Below are positions 23,408 through 35,340 of a stretch of 64,000 nucleotides of DNA, piece by piece. The position numbers and the translations under genes are program-made. The notes beneath the pieces were generated by a model, which made no database searches, was not told the origin of the DNA, and saw only the letters and a program-made list of their open reading frames with translations. Position 1 is the stretch's first letter. Every line of letters begins with the position of its first letter. Source of the DNA: Annona cherimola (Eukaryota > Streptophyta > Magnoliopsida > Magnoliales > Annonaceae); the NCBI GenBank assembly GCA_030490835.1, contig CM059977.1:15285399-15349398 (forward strand), read 5' to 3'.

Positions 23408-25392
23408 TTAAATTTCAGAGGCACTGGATCTATCTTCGTCCTCTCTTATGGCGTTGATCATCTTCACAACTTCTGTGAAGGTTGGTCTAGCTTCTGGAGA
23501 AGTATTGATGCATCTGAGGGCCACCTGGAGGAGGCTCACCATCCTCCCCTCGCTAGCACCCTCTGAGATCAGGCTCTTATCAAACACCTCCACTGTCCAT
23601 TCTTCCCTGACAACTGCATGGACCCATCCAGCCAAGTCGAATCCCACGCTGTTGGCTTGCACTGCCACCTTCCCCGTCAGAAGCTCAAGAATAATAACAC
23701 CGAAATTGTATACATCTGCCTTGAAGTGGTTGCTGGACCCATGGCCCACCATAGACATCAGCTGGCCGTCCATCAGCACCACCATCAGCCCATACTCGCT
23801 GATGCATGGGTCCATGTTCCTGTTCAGCAGAATGTTGGAGGATTTGAGGTTCCCATGAGCAATGCCGTACACGTAAAGCTCCCTGTGCATGAAGGCTAAG
23901 CTCTCGGCAATAGTAGCAGCAATGTCGAGCCTGCTGCTCCATTCAAATGCCTGGCCTTTTTCTGCTCCTGTGATGACCATAAAACAAACAATATCAATAT
24001 TATTAATATACAGATCGTGATCATGGGTGGGCTTTAATTTCCACCATTGAATGGAATGCTGAACGAATGAGCCTGCTATATCTAGCTAGGCTACATATAT
24101 ATACCTTGGAGGAGTTTGAGGAGACTTCCATTCTGCTGAAATGCATACACCAAGAGCTTCTCTTGGTGTGTGCAATAGAAGGCCAAGGGAGGCAAGACAT
24201 TAGGATGCTTCACATGATCCAGCTTCTCCATCCTCTGCTTGAAATCCTCATCTCTGATTTCCCAGTCCTTTATCCTCTTCACGGCCAGCGTCGACCCGCC
24301 TTGAGCCGTCACCTTGTAGAGGCTGCCGTAGGTTCCTCTTCCCTGAAGCTCCGCCGGAGCCTTGAGCAGGTCTTCGAACCTCAGCGTTTTCATCGACGAA
24401 TTCCTGGGGATGATCAGAGACATGGACATCATCGGAGTACTTTCTCCAGACTTTGGAGGCAATTGCGGAGATTTGCTCGGCTCGTACTGGAGAGAATCGC
24501 TGGCGTGCCTGGAGTATTCTTGATGCATGGCTCTTTTGTTTTCAGAATTACCCATCTTGTACTCTTCATTTCCTTTCTTCTTCTTCAGGAATACTGCGAA
24601 AATGAAGGCGGCAGCAATCAACACGCCGAGAATGATGTAGCCTATGAACATCAGCATCTGCTGTCCTGCTGACAGGTGCGAATCCTGTCTGCAGCGGTTG
24701 GAAGTAGGCTTCCCACACAGCAAAGGATTCCCATAAAAGCTGCTGGCATCGATACGGCTGGGGATTACCGGAAGTGGGCCGTTGAAGCTGTTGTAGGAGA
24801 CATTGAATTCCTCAAAGTTGGAAAAATCGAATTTGGGTATTCTTCCTGTGAGGTGGTTGAACTCGGCGCGGAAGGAAACCAGGCCCGAGATCTTGGGTAA
24901 ATCCGGCAACTTGCCGGAGAAGCTGTTGTTGGAGATGTAGAGCCGCTTTAGATTGTTCAAGTGGGCCAATGAGCCGGGGAGGTCTCCCGAAAATTGGTTC
25001 TGGTTGATGTAGATGTGCGTCAGTTGCTTGCATGTTTCGATGTCTGGCTGAAGCTCGCCATGGATGGCATTGTTCTTAACGCTCAAGGATTTAAGAGATT
25101 GGATTGTGCAGATGGAGCTGGGGTCGAGAGTCCCGCGGAGGCCTAGGCCCTCGAGTGTTATTGTCCGAACTGCAGAAGATCGGGGTTCGCCGCAGGAAAC
25201 GCCGTACCACTCATCAGAGCAAGGATCGGAGGAGGAATTCCAACCGAAGTTGGTAATGTTGGGGATGTTACCATCCGAGACGCTTCGAAAGAAGGTGAGG
25301 AGGGCGCTTTTGCTTTCGTCATCGACAGAACTAGATTTCGAAAGGATGATAATGAAAAAAAGGCAGAATACCCAAGCGGAAATCCTGCCCAT
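23408..25392 (-). CDS. LRR receptor-like pseudokinase (LRR-III type)
   Basis: Two exons (25392-24105 and 23967-23408; 137-base intron) encode 615 residues. There is a signal peptide (1-22), an LRR N-cap ending WNSSSDPCSDEWYGVSC, about five leucine-rich repeats (70-205), a membrane helix (246-269), a basic juxtamembrane stretch and a kinase-like domain from about 338. The glycine loop GRGTYG and K372 (LAVKR) are present. The catalytic loop reads HGNLKSSN (467 onward) instead of HRDxxxxN, and DFG is replaced by EYG (487-489). Loss of both catalytic aspartates marks a pseudokinase, as in the plant group annotated 'probable inactive receptor kinase'. It probably acts at the plasma membrane as a co-receptor or scaffold; no ligand can be inferred. 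The short intron splits the conserved LLQGAEKGQAF at phase 1. Confidence 0.93.
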
Positions 25393-25915
25393 CCTGCCAG
25401 AACTCGAACTAAGATTGGAGTCGGATCACTTCATGGAACTATACAGTTTAAAAAATATATATGAATTGAGTGTGAAGCAGAGATGGGAAAGAAGGCGGGC
25501 GTCATGCAGTAGGGCGCACGCTCGTAAGGTTATCATTTGAAGCGTCGAACGTGAGTGTTGGATCAAAGATTCGAAGAGGAAGTGCTAGAACCCAAAGAAA
25601 GATCCAAATGCTGAAGGCTTGGTGGGCTGAGATTCCAATGCTGAGCTGAATTATTCATGGGGCGGCATCTGCTGCATGCCATCGAAAAACCAGTGGAGTG
25701 GGACAACTCTAAGTTCGAAGATATTAACATTGCACGAGTTGGCTCGCCCTTCTCATTATCATAATCCAAAAGAGTATCGAATGGACTTTGTTGTTTTGGT
25801 GGAGAATTTGAGTGCCGAATGGTGGAAAGAAGCAACGGGATAATGCTTAATGCGGGTATAAGTAAGGCCACTTTTTTTCGGAAGATGCCAGATTCGTAGA
25901 TAGTTTTAGTTTGCC
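25393..25915 (-). promoter_or_regulatory. Upstream region of the receptor-like pseudokinase gene
   Basis: This 520-base stretch must hold the promoter and leader of the minus-strand gene. An open minus-strand frame (25871-25563) lacks an ATG at its left limit and resembles no family. No clear TATA box was found. Confidence 0.4.
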
Positions 25916-25917
25916 GC

Positions 25918-26530
25918 TATATATATATATATATATATATATATTCAGGTGCAGTATCACTTAAATAGGCTCTATATGATCATCAAATCATAATCTACTC
26001 CTCTCATTGTATTTAGAATAATATATTCTATTACCATACCAATTTTCATCCCAATCAGATATGTATATGGGCCCCATCTGAAAATGGTACAAATTCAACA
26101 TAATAAAATAGTTTGATGTAAATAACAATTTTAAAGTGGTTTTTTCAACATGTAAACCATTTGGTATAAAATTTATATATGGATAAATTATTATATAAAA
26201 TTTTATTGTATTCTAATATGTGTGAAGCTCACTTATAATTAAATGTACCGCTGTTCCGGTGCAGTAAATAGCTCCATTATATATATATATATAATGAATA
26301 TTCAAGTGCAGCGGTGCTGCACCAGAAATTCCCGTGCAGCACCGCTGAAATGGGTATCTGATTGAGATGAAAATTGGTATGGTAATAGAATAAATTATTC
26401 TAAATACAATGGGTGGAGTAGATCATGATTTCATGATCATGTGTAACCCATTTTTGGGCAACTGCACCGCTGTTCCAGTGTATTGACGCTACATTGGAAC
26501 AACTCTCTCTGTATATATATATATATATGA
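25918..26530. mobile_element. Inverted-repeat (hairpin) element bounded by AT tracts
   Basis: Arms at about 25975-26063 and 26352-26445 are close inverted copies: GTATTTAGAATAATATATTC on the left matches the inverse of GAATAAATTATTCTAAATAC on the right, and the match continues through TACCATACCAATTTTCATC. Outer motifs TTCAGGTGCAG and CTGTTCCAGTG also correspond. AT-dinucleotide tracts at 25918-25944, 26277-26293 and 26513-26528 punctuate it. The right half also holds a small palindrome around GTGCAGCGGTGCTGCAC. Non-coding; a foldback or MITE remnant. Confidence 0.65.
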
Positions 26531-27067
26531 GTTTGCCGCGTTGATTAATGTATCATAAATTATTGCAGCAATGAGATTGCTTGATGGCGCCAAATAATGT
26601 AGAGTTGTTCAAACGTGAATCAAAAAGGGTAAAAAAAAAAAAAAAAACTTAGATATGCATCATTCTATCATGATAATAAATAGGTGAATATTGCTAGACA
26701 TAAACGAAATAAAAATCAGAGATACAGTACAGCAGATCGTTTTCTAGATGAAAATGATGGATAGTAATTTGCACTTTGAAGATACATAATAATGAGAAAA
26801 AATTATAAATTAATTTGAGGCCCGCATTGGACCGAGTAGCGATGGTCAACTATAAATGGGAATATAGCGTTTGGAGTCTTCTTGAAAAGAACTTGTGGAG
26901 CGAAGTAGCAGATGCTCCCAGGAAAAGTAGTGCTGCTGCCCACCATGATCGGCCTCTGCTATCAGTTGCATACGTTCAAAGTGCAACAGGTGGCGAAACA
27001 TGGGAGAACCGGAAATTGGCACAAGCCTGAAATGGTTGCATACAGAACCAGTCAATAATGGAAGATG
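26531..27067. other. Spacer
   Basis: No gene is supported; a short plus frame at 26815-27030 is unlike any protein I know. An A tract lies near 26632-26648. Confidence 0.45.
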
Positions 27068-27323
27068 ATTTTTGCAAAATGAGACCCATTTTATTGTCAT
27101 CCTTAGGATACTGAATTCATTAACAATTGAAAAAAGAGGGAAAAGAAAAAAATTAAAAAATAAAAAGTGCATCGAAACAAAAATGATGGTATAGGATTTT
27201 TGCAAAATGAGACCCATTTTATTGTCATCCTTAGGATACTGAATTCATTAACAATTGAAAAAAGAGGGAAAAGAAAAAAATTTAAAAATAAAAAGTGCAT
27301 CGAAACAAAAATGATGGTATAGG
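27068..27323. repeat. Two-copy tandem repeat, 128-base unit
   Basis: The unit beginning TTTTTGCAAAATGAGACCCA and ending ATGATGGTATAGGA occurs twice, 27068-27195 and 27196-27323, with almost no differences. Such identity points to a recent tandem duplication. Frames through it are repeat artefacts. Confidence 0.85.
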
Positions 27324-28290
27324 ATGCTGAGGGATGATTAAAAATAATGCTTAGTCTATGCGATTGAAGATTTCAGCTTTGTTGTCCCATTTTGGCTCAA
27401 CTTTATAGCTTACTCGAAATTCAATACAACCATTACATTTAAAATTATTTGTTGAATTAAGATACTAAGTTTCATTTATATTAATATCTGCGTGGACCTA
27501 TTTGATAAAGATGATACAAGTGTAAATCAGCATAACAAAATTAATGCATATATATTTTAAAACTATTAATTTAATATCTGCATCATCTAAACATTCTTCT
27601 TATATAGATAAATGACTTGAACCCTTATCTTTTACGGCTCCATGGGTCCGGCCCAAAAACATATATATTTTTTATTTTTTTCATGGACAGATATTAAATC
27701 TATAAACGAAGTTTTGCTTAATCTATAAATTCGGAAATGTCACTGTTTAAAAATCCAAAACTAATACTTAAAAATATCCAAAAAGGTAAAACTTAATTTA
27801 TTAATTTAATACACCTAGATTTACTTGTCTATGGAAAAATAAAAAAATAAAAAAATTATGTTTTTAAGCCGGATGCATGACTACACTCATACGTCCGGCT
27901 GTAAAAGATCATACGACAAATGACTTAATAAATCATCATAATATTCCCGTAAATCTTTTTTCCAATTCTACATATACATGTTTACTTAGCCTCAACCTTA
28001 CTGGTGTTTTGAATCATTTTTTTGACTTTTCATTTGGCTTAATCTTTATATCTATCAAAATTTACCTTTTTAAAATTTTCGCATATATTTATTATAATTT
28101 CAAAAATCAATAATTTTTTCTCTCATTTAAATTGGCTCAGAAAGTCAAAGTTAGATTGATAGACATGTATCTATTGAATCAAAAGCCTAAATCTATGAAG
28201 CAGTTTTTAAAAATTGAACTCCAGTTAAACTGTTTTGCACGTATTCTCGATTTTTCCGGTTAAATAGCAATTCACCGATGGTTCAAATGG
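27324..28290. other. AT-rich spacer with a MITE remnant
   Basis: From about 27645 to 27900 the interior modules of the composite MITE at 17.3 kb recur (TTTAAAAATCCAAAA, AAAGGTAAAACTTAA, AATACACCTAGATT), with different ends centred on GCCGGATG and CATCCGGC-like sequence. No gene seen. Confidence 0.4.
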
Positions 28291-28298
28291 TTGAACTT

Positions 28299-29773
28299 CG
28301 GGAAAATTACGCCATAGACCCTCTAACTATGTGTATTGTCATTTTGGACCCCAATATTTGCGTATTAGCATTTTAAACCCCCGAAAGTTTCGACCTTTGC
28401 ATTTTACCCCCCGCGCCCTCACGGCGTCAAAAAATCAGCGTCTGACAGTCTGAAATGACGAGAATACCCATTGACTGTCTGTTTCCATCCATACAGTCAG
28501 TGAAGGAGGCCTAGATAACCGTCTATCGCGTGCTGGTAAGGCCAACATTTCTGAAGGCTGAGGATCTCTAGATTCCCCATTCACTGTCTGTGAAGAGAGC
28601 GGCGACAGACAAAAATAATATACGCCCCAACCATTTTTATTTTTAGCAATGTCTGGCGAAGGTGGAGCCTCCTCAGTGAGGGAGAAGGGAGAGATAGCCA
28701 AGTGCATCCTCAGAAGTTGTTGCTAGAATCCATGATCAACCCTAAAAGAGAAAGAAGAAAAGCGACCATGAGTCATCTCAAACTCTTACTTGCCGCACTG
28801 CCGATTCCTTCCCTACTCAATCTTGCAAGCCACTTCGCCTCTTGCAAAGCCGACCACGGCAATGCCCCAACTCTCCACCTGCAATCCCTTTCATCTCCCC
28901 CGTCTCCTTCGACTTCGTTGCCCATCCCAAAACCAAATTCCCCACTCCTCAATCACAACACGCCTCCGCTCAGCCCTTCTCCCCATTCCCCATCCATTCC
29001 CACTATGGGATTTCCTGCTATGGCTGCCTGCGATTTTGTACCAGTCAGATGTTGAATCTCTGCCGGAGATGATGGGGAAGAGCTATCATGTGTTGATGAT
29101 CTTGATGGAAAGATATGCCTACCGTTAATCAGACGGGCGTTCGGATTAAGCAGTTCTTGCGGTCGGTGATGTTGGCGTTGCTGTTGTTGATGGAGGCACA
29201 TCGCCGGCTGCTGGATCGATGGGTGACGATGGCTGTTCGGTCGCCGCAGAGGAGTTTAATGGCCGCTGCGATCTCAGCCGATCGTTGCTTTGGATGATTG
29301 CGGACACGCATAACGGGGGTTTTTTGACAGCTGATTTATCTAGCCGTAATTGCAAGCTGTTGTGATCGTATGGACTCTGCCGCCGGAGAAGATGGGTTTT
29401 TTGCCAGCGCGAATTCGTAGTTTGGCAGCCATAGCCGAATGCGAAAAATGGAGTTCGTCGACTGTGGTGGGGAGCGATTCCTGCGGTGATCTCTGACCAT
29501 GGATTCCGGCTAGATATGGAAGCAGACAACAGGAGAAGATAATGGAAGCTTCGAAGCTGCTGACTTTAATGTCCGCCGCCGCTCTCTTCACAGACAGTGA
29601 ATGGGGAATCTAGAGAGAGTCAATGGGTATTCTCGTCATTTCAGACTGTTAGACGCTGATTTTTTGACGCCGTGACGACGTGGGGGGTAAAATGCAAACG
29701 TCGAAACTTTTGGGGGTCTAAAATGCTAATACGCAAACATCATGGTCCAAAATGCCAATACGCAATTTTCCCG
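28299..29773. mobile_element. 1.5 kb non-autonomous TIR element with 8-bp target duplication
   Basis: The left end CGGGAAAATTACGCCATAGA and the inverse of the right end (CGGGAAAATTGCGTATTGGC) are the outer ends of terminal inverted repeats roughly 170 bases long; they include GTCTGAAATGACGAGAATAC and its inverse. An inner pair, CCCCATTCACTGTCTGTGAA and inverse, extends the symmetry. TTGAACTT flanks both sides (28291-28298 and 29774-29781). The 8-bp duplication could suit hAT or a shortened Mutator duplication; the long TIRs are Mutator-like. The 1 kb centre is GC-richer and has frames on both strands but nothing recognisable; it may be captured host sequence. Confidence 0.8.
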
Positions 29774-29781
29774 TTGAACTT

Positions 29782-31209
29782 TCAAATTAATACGTCGAAT
29801 TTTCCATATAATGATGATAATATTTTTTAAGTCAAATACTACACTTACAATTTTGAAAAATGTTGAAAGCATATTTGTAAAATATATAAAATAATTAAAT
29901 ATCTAATATGTCTATAATATTTGGAAAAGTTGCAAGTTTATCTCTTAAATTGAAGGGCATGATTGTCATTTTACAAAAAAGTCTAACGATATCTTAATAG
30001 AAAAGACATACGGACATGTTTGCGATTTCGGTAAACTTAAAAATTTGCGATGCAATATGGGTTAAACTTTGTAAGCATATTTATAAAATCCCTAAAATGT
30101 AATTAAATTTTTTACAAATACAATATAAGTAAAATAAAACCAAGCCAAACTTCAAAATTAAACACCTACTTTAAGCATCGAAATGAGTCAAAATGGCATG
30201 ACAACATTGAAGTATTTCAATGGTATCACCTGCATAGTATTTCTACTTCTTTTCCCATAAAAACACATGCGCATTGTTGGCTGGTGTGAGTAGGGAGTAG
30301 GCAAAGAGGTAAAATAGAGAATATTTATGAAAAGTATAAAAGCGATATAATATAATATAGTTAAAGTCCAAATAAATAGCATAGTTGTATAATAAAATGA
30401 TGGGAATATAAGAGTTAAAATATAAAAAGTAGAATAGTTATATAATTAAGATGTTAAATCATTTTTTAAAAGTCCCGAGAAAAGAGATGGGATAGTTTGC
30501 TTCATACTCATACTCAGTTACCAAAGGTGGCCTTAACACATTTATTGACTCACGTCTTTGTTTTCCCTGCCCTTCTTCTGATTTACCTCTTCGCTTTTTT
30601 TCTCCCGTTGTCCTTTCTGGTAAATTTTTTTTTCTTTTTTGGGTTGAATCTTCGTAGCTTAGTTCCTCAACGAAACCTTAAGCTTGGATAGATCAGGTGA
30701 TACACAGATCAGATTGCACTGACACTCTAGCAGTCCTAGGCTTTCCGTGCCACATACAATAAGACTATAGCAAGACTTAGTTTCTCAGCACCTTTCGAAC
30801 ACAGCCACACAGCCATTTGGCTTCTTTTTTTTTTTTCTAAGGAGTGGGAGTAGAGCACGCGGACTTTTGGACAGTTTAAAAGTTGGTAATGCGGAGAATG
30901 CTCAGTCCCTTTCAACTAGAATGCACAGAGCGCATTCTGAAAAACAGACAATATGTAAGATATGCTACGACAAATGTCAGACATGAAGTTGCCATGTTTA
31001 AAGCAGGGAGAAAAGATATAGTGTTTGTTCCCTTATATACCATCTTCAAACTAAGATTCAAGTCCGTACACATCCGATTTGAAAACACCATCTACTTTGA
31101 TATATTTTGCACAGAAAACCACATGTTCACATTGTTCTACATTAGAGGGAAAGATTTTGACATGCAGTTGTGGGTCTCACCAAACATGATTAGAGACCTG
31201 TAAAGATCA
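29782..31209. other. Spacer and 3' flank of the E2 gene
   Basis: AT-rich; about 30300-30480 shares wording with the Tourist-like MITEs. A plus frame at 30883-31203 is open for 106 codons but lies in the predicted 3'UTR of the minus-strand E2 gene and matches no family I know. Confidence 0.45.
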
Positions 31210-34200
31210 TTAAGGGCTGACTCGTCGAGTACCTACTTCATCATCGCTTGATCCCGTGCTTTCACAGTCATTGATATCATCTTCACTACTTCCTTCAGCA
31301 GGAGCACTAACAATATTCTCTTTCTTCGCATACCGCTCACAGTATTCTGTTTGTTAAATCAACAGAGAATTGTGAAAGGAAATTTATCCACAACACAAAA
31401 CTTTTGAACTCCCTACATCTCACCATCCGAAACCTGTGACTTTGAGTAAATAACCCTTTGGTGTTTCTTCTGTTTCCTGATGAATTCTTCTATCTAATAT
31501 TGTGTTCATCTGACCAAATATCTAGACAACTTGGTCCCAGCCACTTGGAACATCCGTACTAAACTAATGTATGCTTGGAAGTGAAAAGGATTTAGATAAC
31601 ATCACCAGACTGTCTAAGTAACATCCTTCTCAAAAGAAATGCAGAAAGCCACCACTTTTATGTTTTTGTCACGGTTCACCATCGCATAGAGTCATTGTTG
31701 CAAAGAGCAAAATAAAAGATTTTTTGTTCTACTCATGCCTGACTGTTCCACAAAATGTATAGGATCTTTTCACAAAATCTCTAGATAAATTTACCTTTAA
31801 CCTTCTGCTTATACCGTTTCAGATCATTCATCATCAGAGATGCAGCATCTCGATTCAGAGGACTCAAAGGATTAGGGTAAAGTAACAGCTGTGGAAGGAA
31901 AACTTCAAACACGTTCAAAAGATCTGCAACCAGCCAAAAACATTGAAGATAGGAGTGCAACTCGGGCTCATGAAACTCGGGCTCACCTCAACCCTAACCG
32001 TAACCCTATTTGTAAAACTTCAACCCTAACCCTAACCCTAACCCTATTTATAAAATTTCAACCCTAACCCTATTTGTAAACCTCAACTCTAACCCTATTT
32101 TTGAAATTCGGGCTCGGGTTGAGTTTCGGGTTGATTTTCGGGTTGATATGGGAAATTAATATGTCTTTGTTACTCATCTTATATATAATTTTTTATCACA
32201 AATCTATTATATAAAAAAGTTTAATAAACAATTTATTGTATGAAATTAAGAAAAATTCAAATACCGCTTAAGAGTAGAAAGAAAGAAACATGTTTTGAGC
32301 ATTCTCTTTGTATCAAGTAGAATATGGATTATGTGTAAACGTTGTCAATAAAATTGTATTATTTTACTCCTCTATTGTTTTAAGCTTATTTTACAACTAT
32401 AATTTTAAAGTTCTCATAAATTTTCCTGTTGGAAAAAAAGATCTCAAAAAAATTTAATATTTAGTATCATAGGATTTCGTTGGTCAAAAGGCTTCAGTTG
32501 AAAAGGCGTGAAGAGTAATTTAAAAAAAAAAAATTGTTAGACCTGTATCGTAATGTAAATTGGGAATAGGTATTTTGTTGAAATCACTTAAAACGTTAGA
32601 TTGTCTTGGCGATGAGCTGTCCATGCCTGTCATGCCGTACTCCTGTTGTCCATCATCCATCCATGAGTAATATGTTATTATTATAATATAAATTATATAT
32701 TTTATATAAATGCAAATTCGGGTTCGGGCTTGCCTGAACCCGAAACCGAGACCTATTTGAATTCGGGTTCGGGTTGAAAATCTCAGAGTTTCAACCATGC
32801 ATTTTTTCAGGTTCGGCGGGCCGGGTTCGGGCCGAACCCTGCCCAAGTTACACCCCTAATTGAAGATGTAAATACAGACAAGAATGTGCCAGAGTAACTC
32901 ATCAATGTCACAAGCAAAACAATAGTTTCAGCTACCAAGCATGAATACCCTATCTCTATGCATGCTTGGTCATCCAAGTCTATGTTTTGCCAAGGACTTC
33001 CAGTTTTTACCAAACATTGGACTCCAGGATTGGTGGATGACATCCAAGCATACAGAACCAGACCTGTGATCCATAAATGGATTAGAGAATTAATACAAAC
33101 AAGGTAATGCAAATGTATAAATCAAAAATATGCCAGCCACCCAAAAACCAACAATCTAATGGGGAAGACACAAGGAAGAATACAAATTCAATAGAATGGG
33201 GAAATCACAAGGAAAAATGATGTGAAAAAGAAGAATACAAATGCATATAAATCTTTTAGCCATGGAAGTTTGTCCTTGCTCACTGTTCGTTGATATTTGG
33301 GTGGAATATTTTGTTGAGAAAACTGAAGGAAGGAGACTTGAAGGGATAAGCATCAGGCATCTTTACATGGATTTTCCACACCCCACCTTCATATAGACCT
33401 GAAACCAGATAGGCAGATTTTTACAGTCGCCTATGTTACTATGTAATAAACTTGTTCAGGCAGACCACCAGATATTCGAAATCGTTGAAGATGTTGATAT
33501 CACTGTAACTCTGGTAAAGTTATCTATGAAGGAAATAAAGCCAGATAGAAACAAGATAAAAAGGAAAGTAGGAAAGTATATACTTTCATTTGGACCATGA
33601 AATTCTACATTGAATTCATTGATTCCATCATTGACAGTCTCCACTGCATAGTGACTCATCATCCTGAAAAGAGCAAAACAGTAGGAATCTAAAACAGTTA
33701 ACAACGACAATGAAGTTAGCAACTGAACAGACCCAAAAGTTTAGAAAGACTTCAAGCAATACATGGCCAGGAGTTGAGCTGAAAAAGATGCCTCACTGAC
33801 AACTAAAAGTCTGATTGGCTAATACAAACCGCAATCCAAAACTTTAATAGTCTAGAGTCTAGATATCCTTAATTTTGCCAACTTTTACATGGTCCAACAA
33901 AGAAATGAGAATTTGATAGCACTGGTTCCAGCATGTAATTTCAGACAATCCACCTAAACAAATAGAAATTGATACCCTTTGTAACACTCGTCAAATTCGT
34001 TTGTCATTAGCATTATTAATTACGTGGTTGAAACATGAAACCAGGCAGTGTGGCTGCACAGGATCTTAACCTTTGTTCCCTTTAAGTTGAATGTCTAGCT
34101 GACGTTACCAGGACCTTAAAATCGTCCGGGGCAGGATTTTATTTTTTTAAGAAGCGGCAGGGCAGGAAATTTAGAAGTGACAGAAAGATTTTTGTTTTTT

Positions 34201-34401
34201 CCATGATGATTCAGTATGCAACACATAAACACCCACTGTATAAAGAGCAGAAAAATTTCTCTGATAGTGATGATGATAATAAGAGCAAGACATGAAAATC
34301 AATTAGTAAAACAAAACCGAAACCACATAACACACGTACAGCTTCATCACATCCATATCTCTTCTCTTGCTTGGAGACGACACCTTCAGCCCCACCAGCA
34401 T
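31210..34401 (-). CDS. UBC: Ubiquitin-conjugating enzyme E2, UBC4/5/6 (UBE2H) type
   Basis: Six exons (34401-34340, 33663-33584, 33398-33284, 33063-33011, 31923-31795, 31346-31210) join in frame into 191 residues. The UBC fold is complete: [18 protein letters not shown] (80-82), catalytic C91 in [13 protein letters not shown], then [12 protein letters not shown] and [10 protein letters not shown]. The acidic Ser/Asp/Glu-rich tail (162-185) is typical of this E2 group, which transfers ubiquitin in cytosol and nucleus. Several positions conserved in relatives differ (for example [17 protein letters not shown] against the more usual PSVGF...HPNVDEM), so the copy is somewhat diverged. The normal initiator position, just before SSPSKRR, is GTG (Val7), so translation should begin six codons upstream at ATG 34401 (MLVGLK). 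An acceptor-like TTCAG lies just before it. A hAT MITE lies in intron 4. Confidence 0.92.
31950..32858. mobile_element. hAT-type MITE in an intron of the E2 gene
   Basis: The ends are TAGGAGTGCAACTCGGGC and, inverted, TAGGGGTGTAACTTGGGC. The perfect 8-bp duplication ATTGAAGA flanks the 909-base element (31942-31949 and 32859-32866). TAGGGGTG-like ends plus an 8-bp duplication are the marks of the hAT superfamily. The subterminal regions are full of GGGTTCGGGT and ACCCTAACCCTA-type repeats. No transposase is encoded. It lies between exons 4 and 5 of the E2 gene and leaves the splice sites intact. Confidence 0.85.
32000..32095. repeat. Interstitial telomere-like repeats inside the hAT MITE
   Basis: CAACCCTAACCCTAACCCTA and further CCCTAACCCTATTT units occur in a short run. 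The motif equals the plant telomere heptamer core less one base (CCCTAA instead of CCCTAAA), and it grades into the element's own GGGTT-rich subterminal repeats, so a telomeric origin is not required. Confidence 0.6.
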
Positions 34402-35340
34402 GCCAGTCTGAACACATAATACAGGTATACAAGTCGGTATTTACATTCATCCGAAATTCGAAAATTGATCATTTTGCACACAATTACCCTGCAAGTAAAG
34501 GAATTATTTGAAATAGTTTGAAACAGAGTAAATTGCTCACGCTAACCGGAAACTGTAAATTGTCCACAGTAAAAGAATATTGTTTTAGTCCAAGAAATAG
34601 ATAAACACCCCTCCAAGGCCTAATATACTTCCAGCTTATGAAACTACGGTTTTCCAAGAAAGCAAATAAACTGAACGAGATTTTCATAATAGCATTTCTT
34701 CCAAATCGAACCAAAAAAATTATTTATTTTTTCCTTTTCCTATGGTTTCCACTTTCCACTCACAGCTATCCATCATGCATGACCAAATGTCTACAATTGG
34801 AAAAGTCTACGTAGTTGATTTTGCCGTGAATCGACCACAGCCTCAACAAGAATCAAGTGACAGGATTTGTCTCGACCGTCGATTGTGGCGTAGATGACAT
34901 GGAGTTTTCATCAATCCAAGATCCAAATGATGGAATTCATCCCAGCACCCAATGGCCAGTATTATCAGCCACACGTTCATTTTCATTACCATGTATAGAA
35001 ACTGAACCAAAACCAAATTTTTTCTGGTCTGGAAAAAGGTAAATTTTCAGAGAATGAAAAAGGCCAAAAGACAAAAGTACTAAACAGATAGACAGCTGGA
35101 AATGTAGCTGACCGAGTAGGTAAGTGTTCGACAAATCTAAAAGCCCCGTTCGACGTATGGAATGGTGAAAGGGGACGAAGAAGGGAAACAAAGGTGAGAA
35201 GAAAACCAGGCAGAGGGCTCCGCTTATTTCTAAGCGATTTTGGGGTATTTGACTGAAAATAACAATCTGAAATCTTAATAGCTAAAACAAGCGCAGAATT
35301 CACGCTTTTGCAGACTACTTTGTATATTGCTTAGAAGGGG
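34402..35340 (-). promoter_or_regulatory. Leader and promoter region of the E2 gene
   Basis: The acceptor-like TTCAG just upstream of ATG 34401 suggests a 5'UTR intron, with the first non-coding exon somewhere in 34500-35300. No TATA box was fixed. A GAA/AAG simple repeat lies near 35343-35368. Confidence 0.35.

Noticed and set aside
28435..29529. Several 80-127 codon frames on both strands
   Set aside because: They lie inside the TIR element, overlap one another and match no family; kept only as a possible captured fragment.
30883..31203. 106-codon plus-strand frame ending next to the E2 stop
   Set aside because: It overlaps the expected 3'UTR of the minus-strand E2 gene and resembles nothing known; too weak to call a gene.
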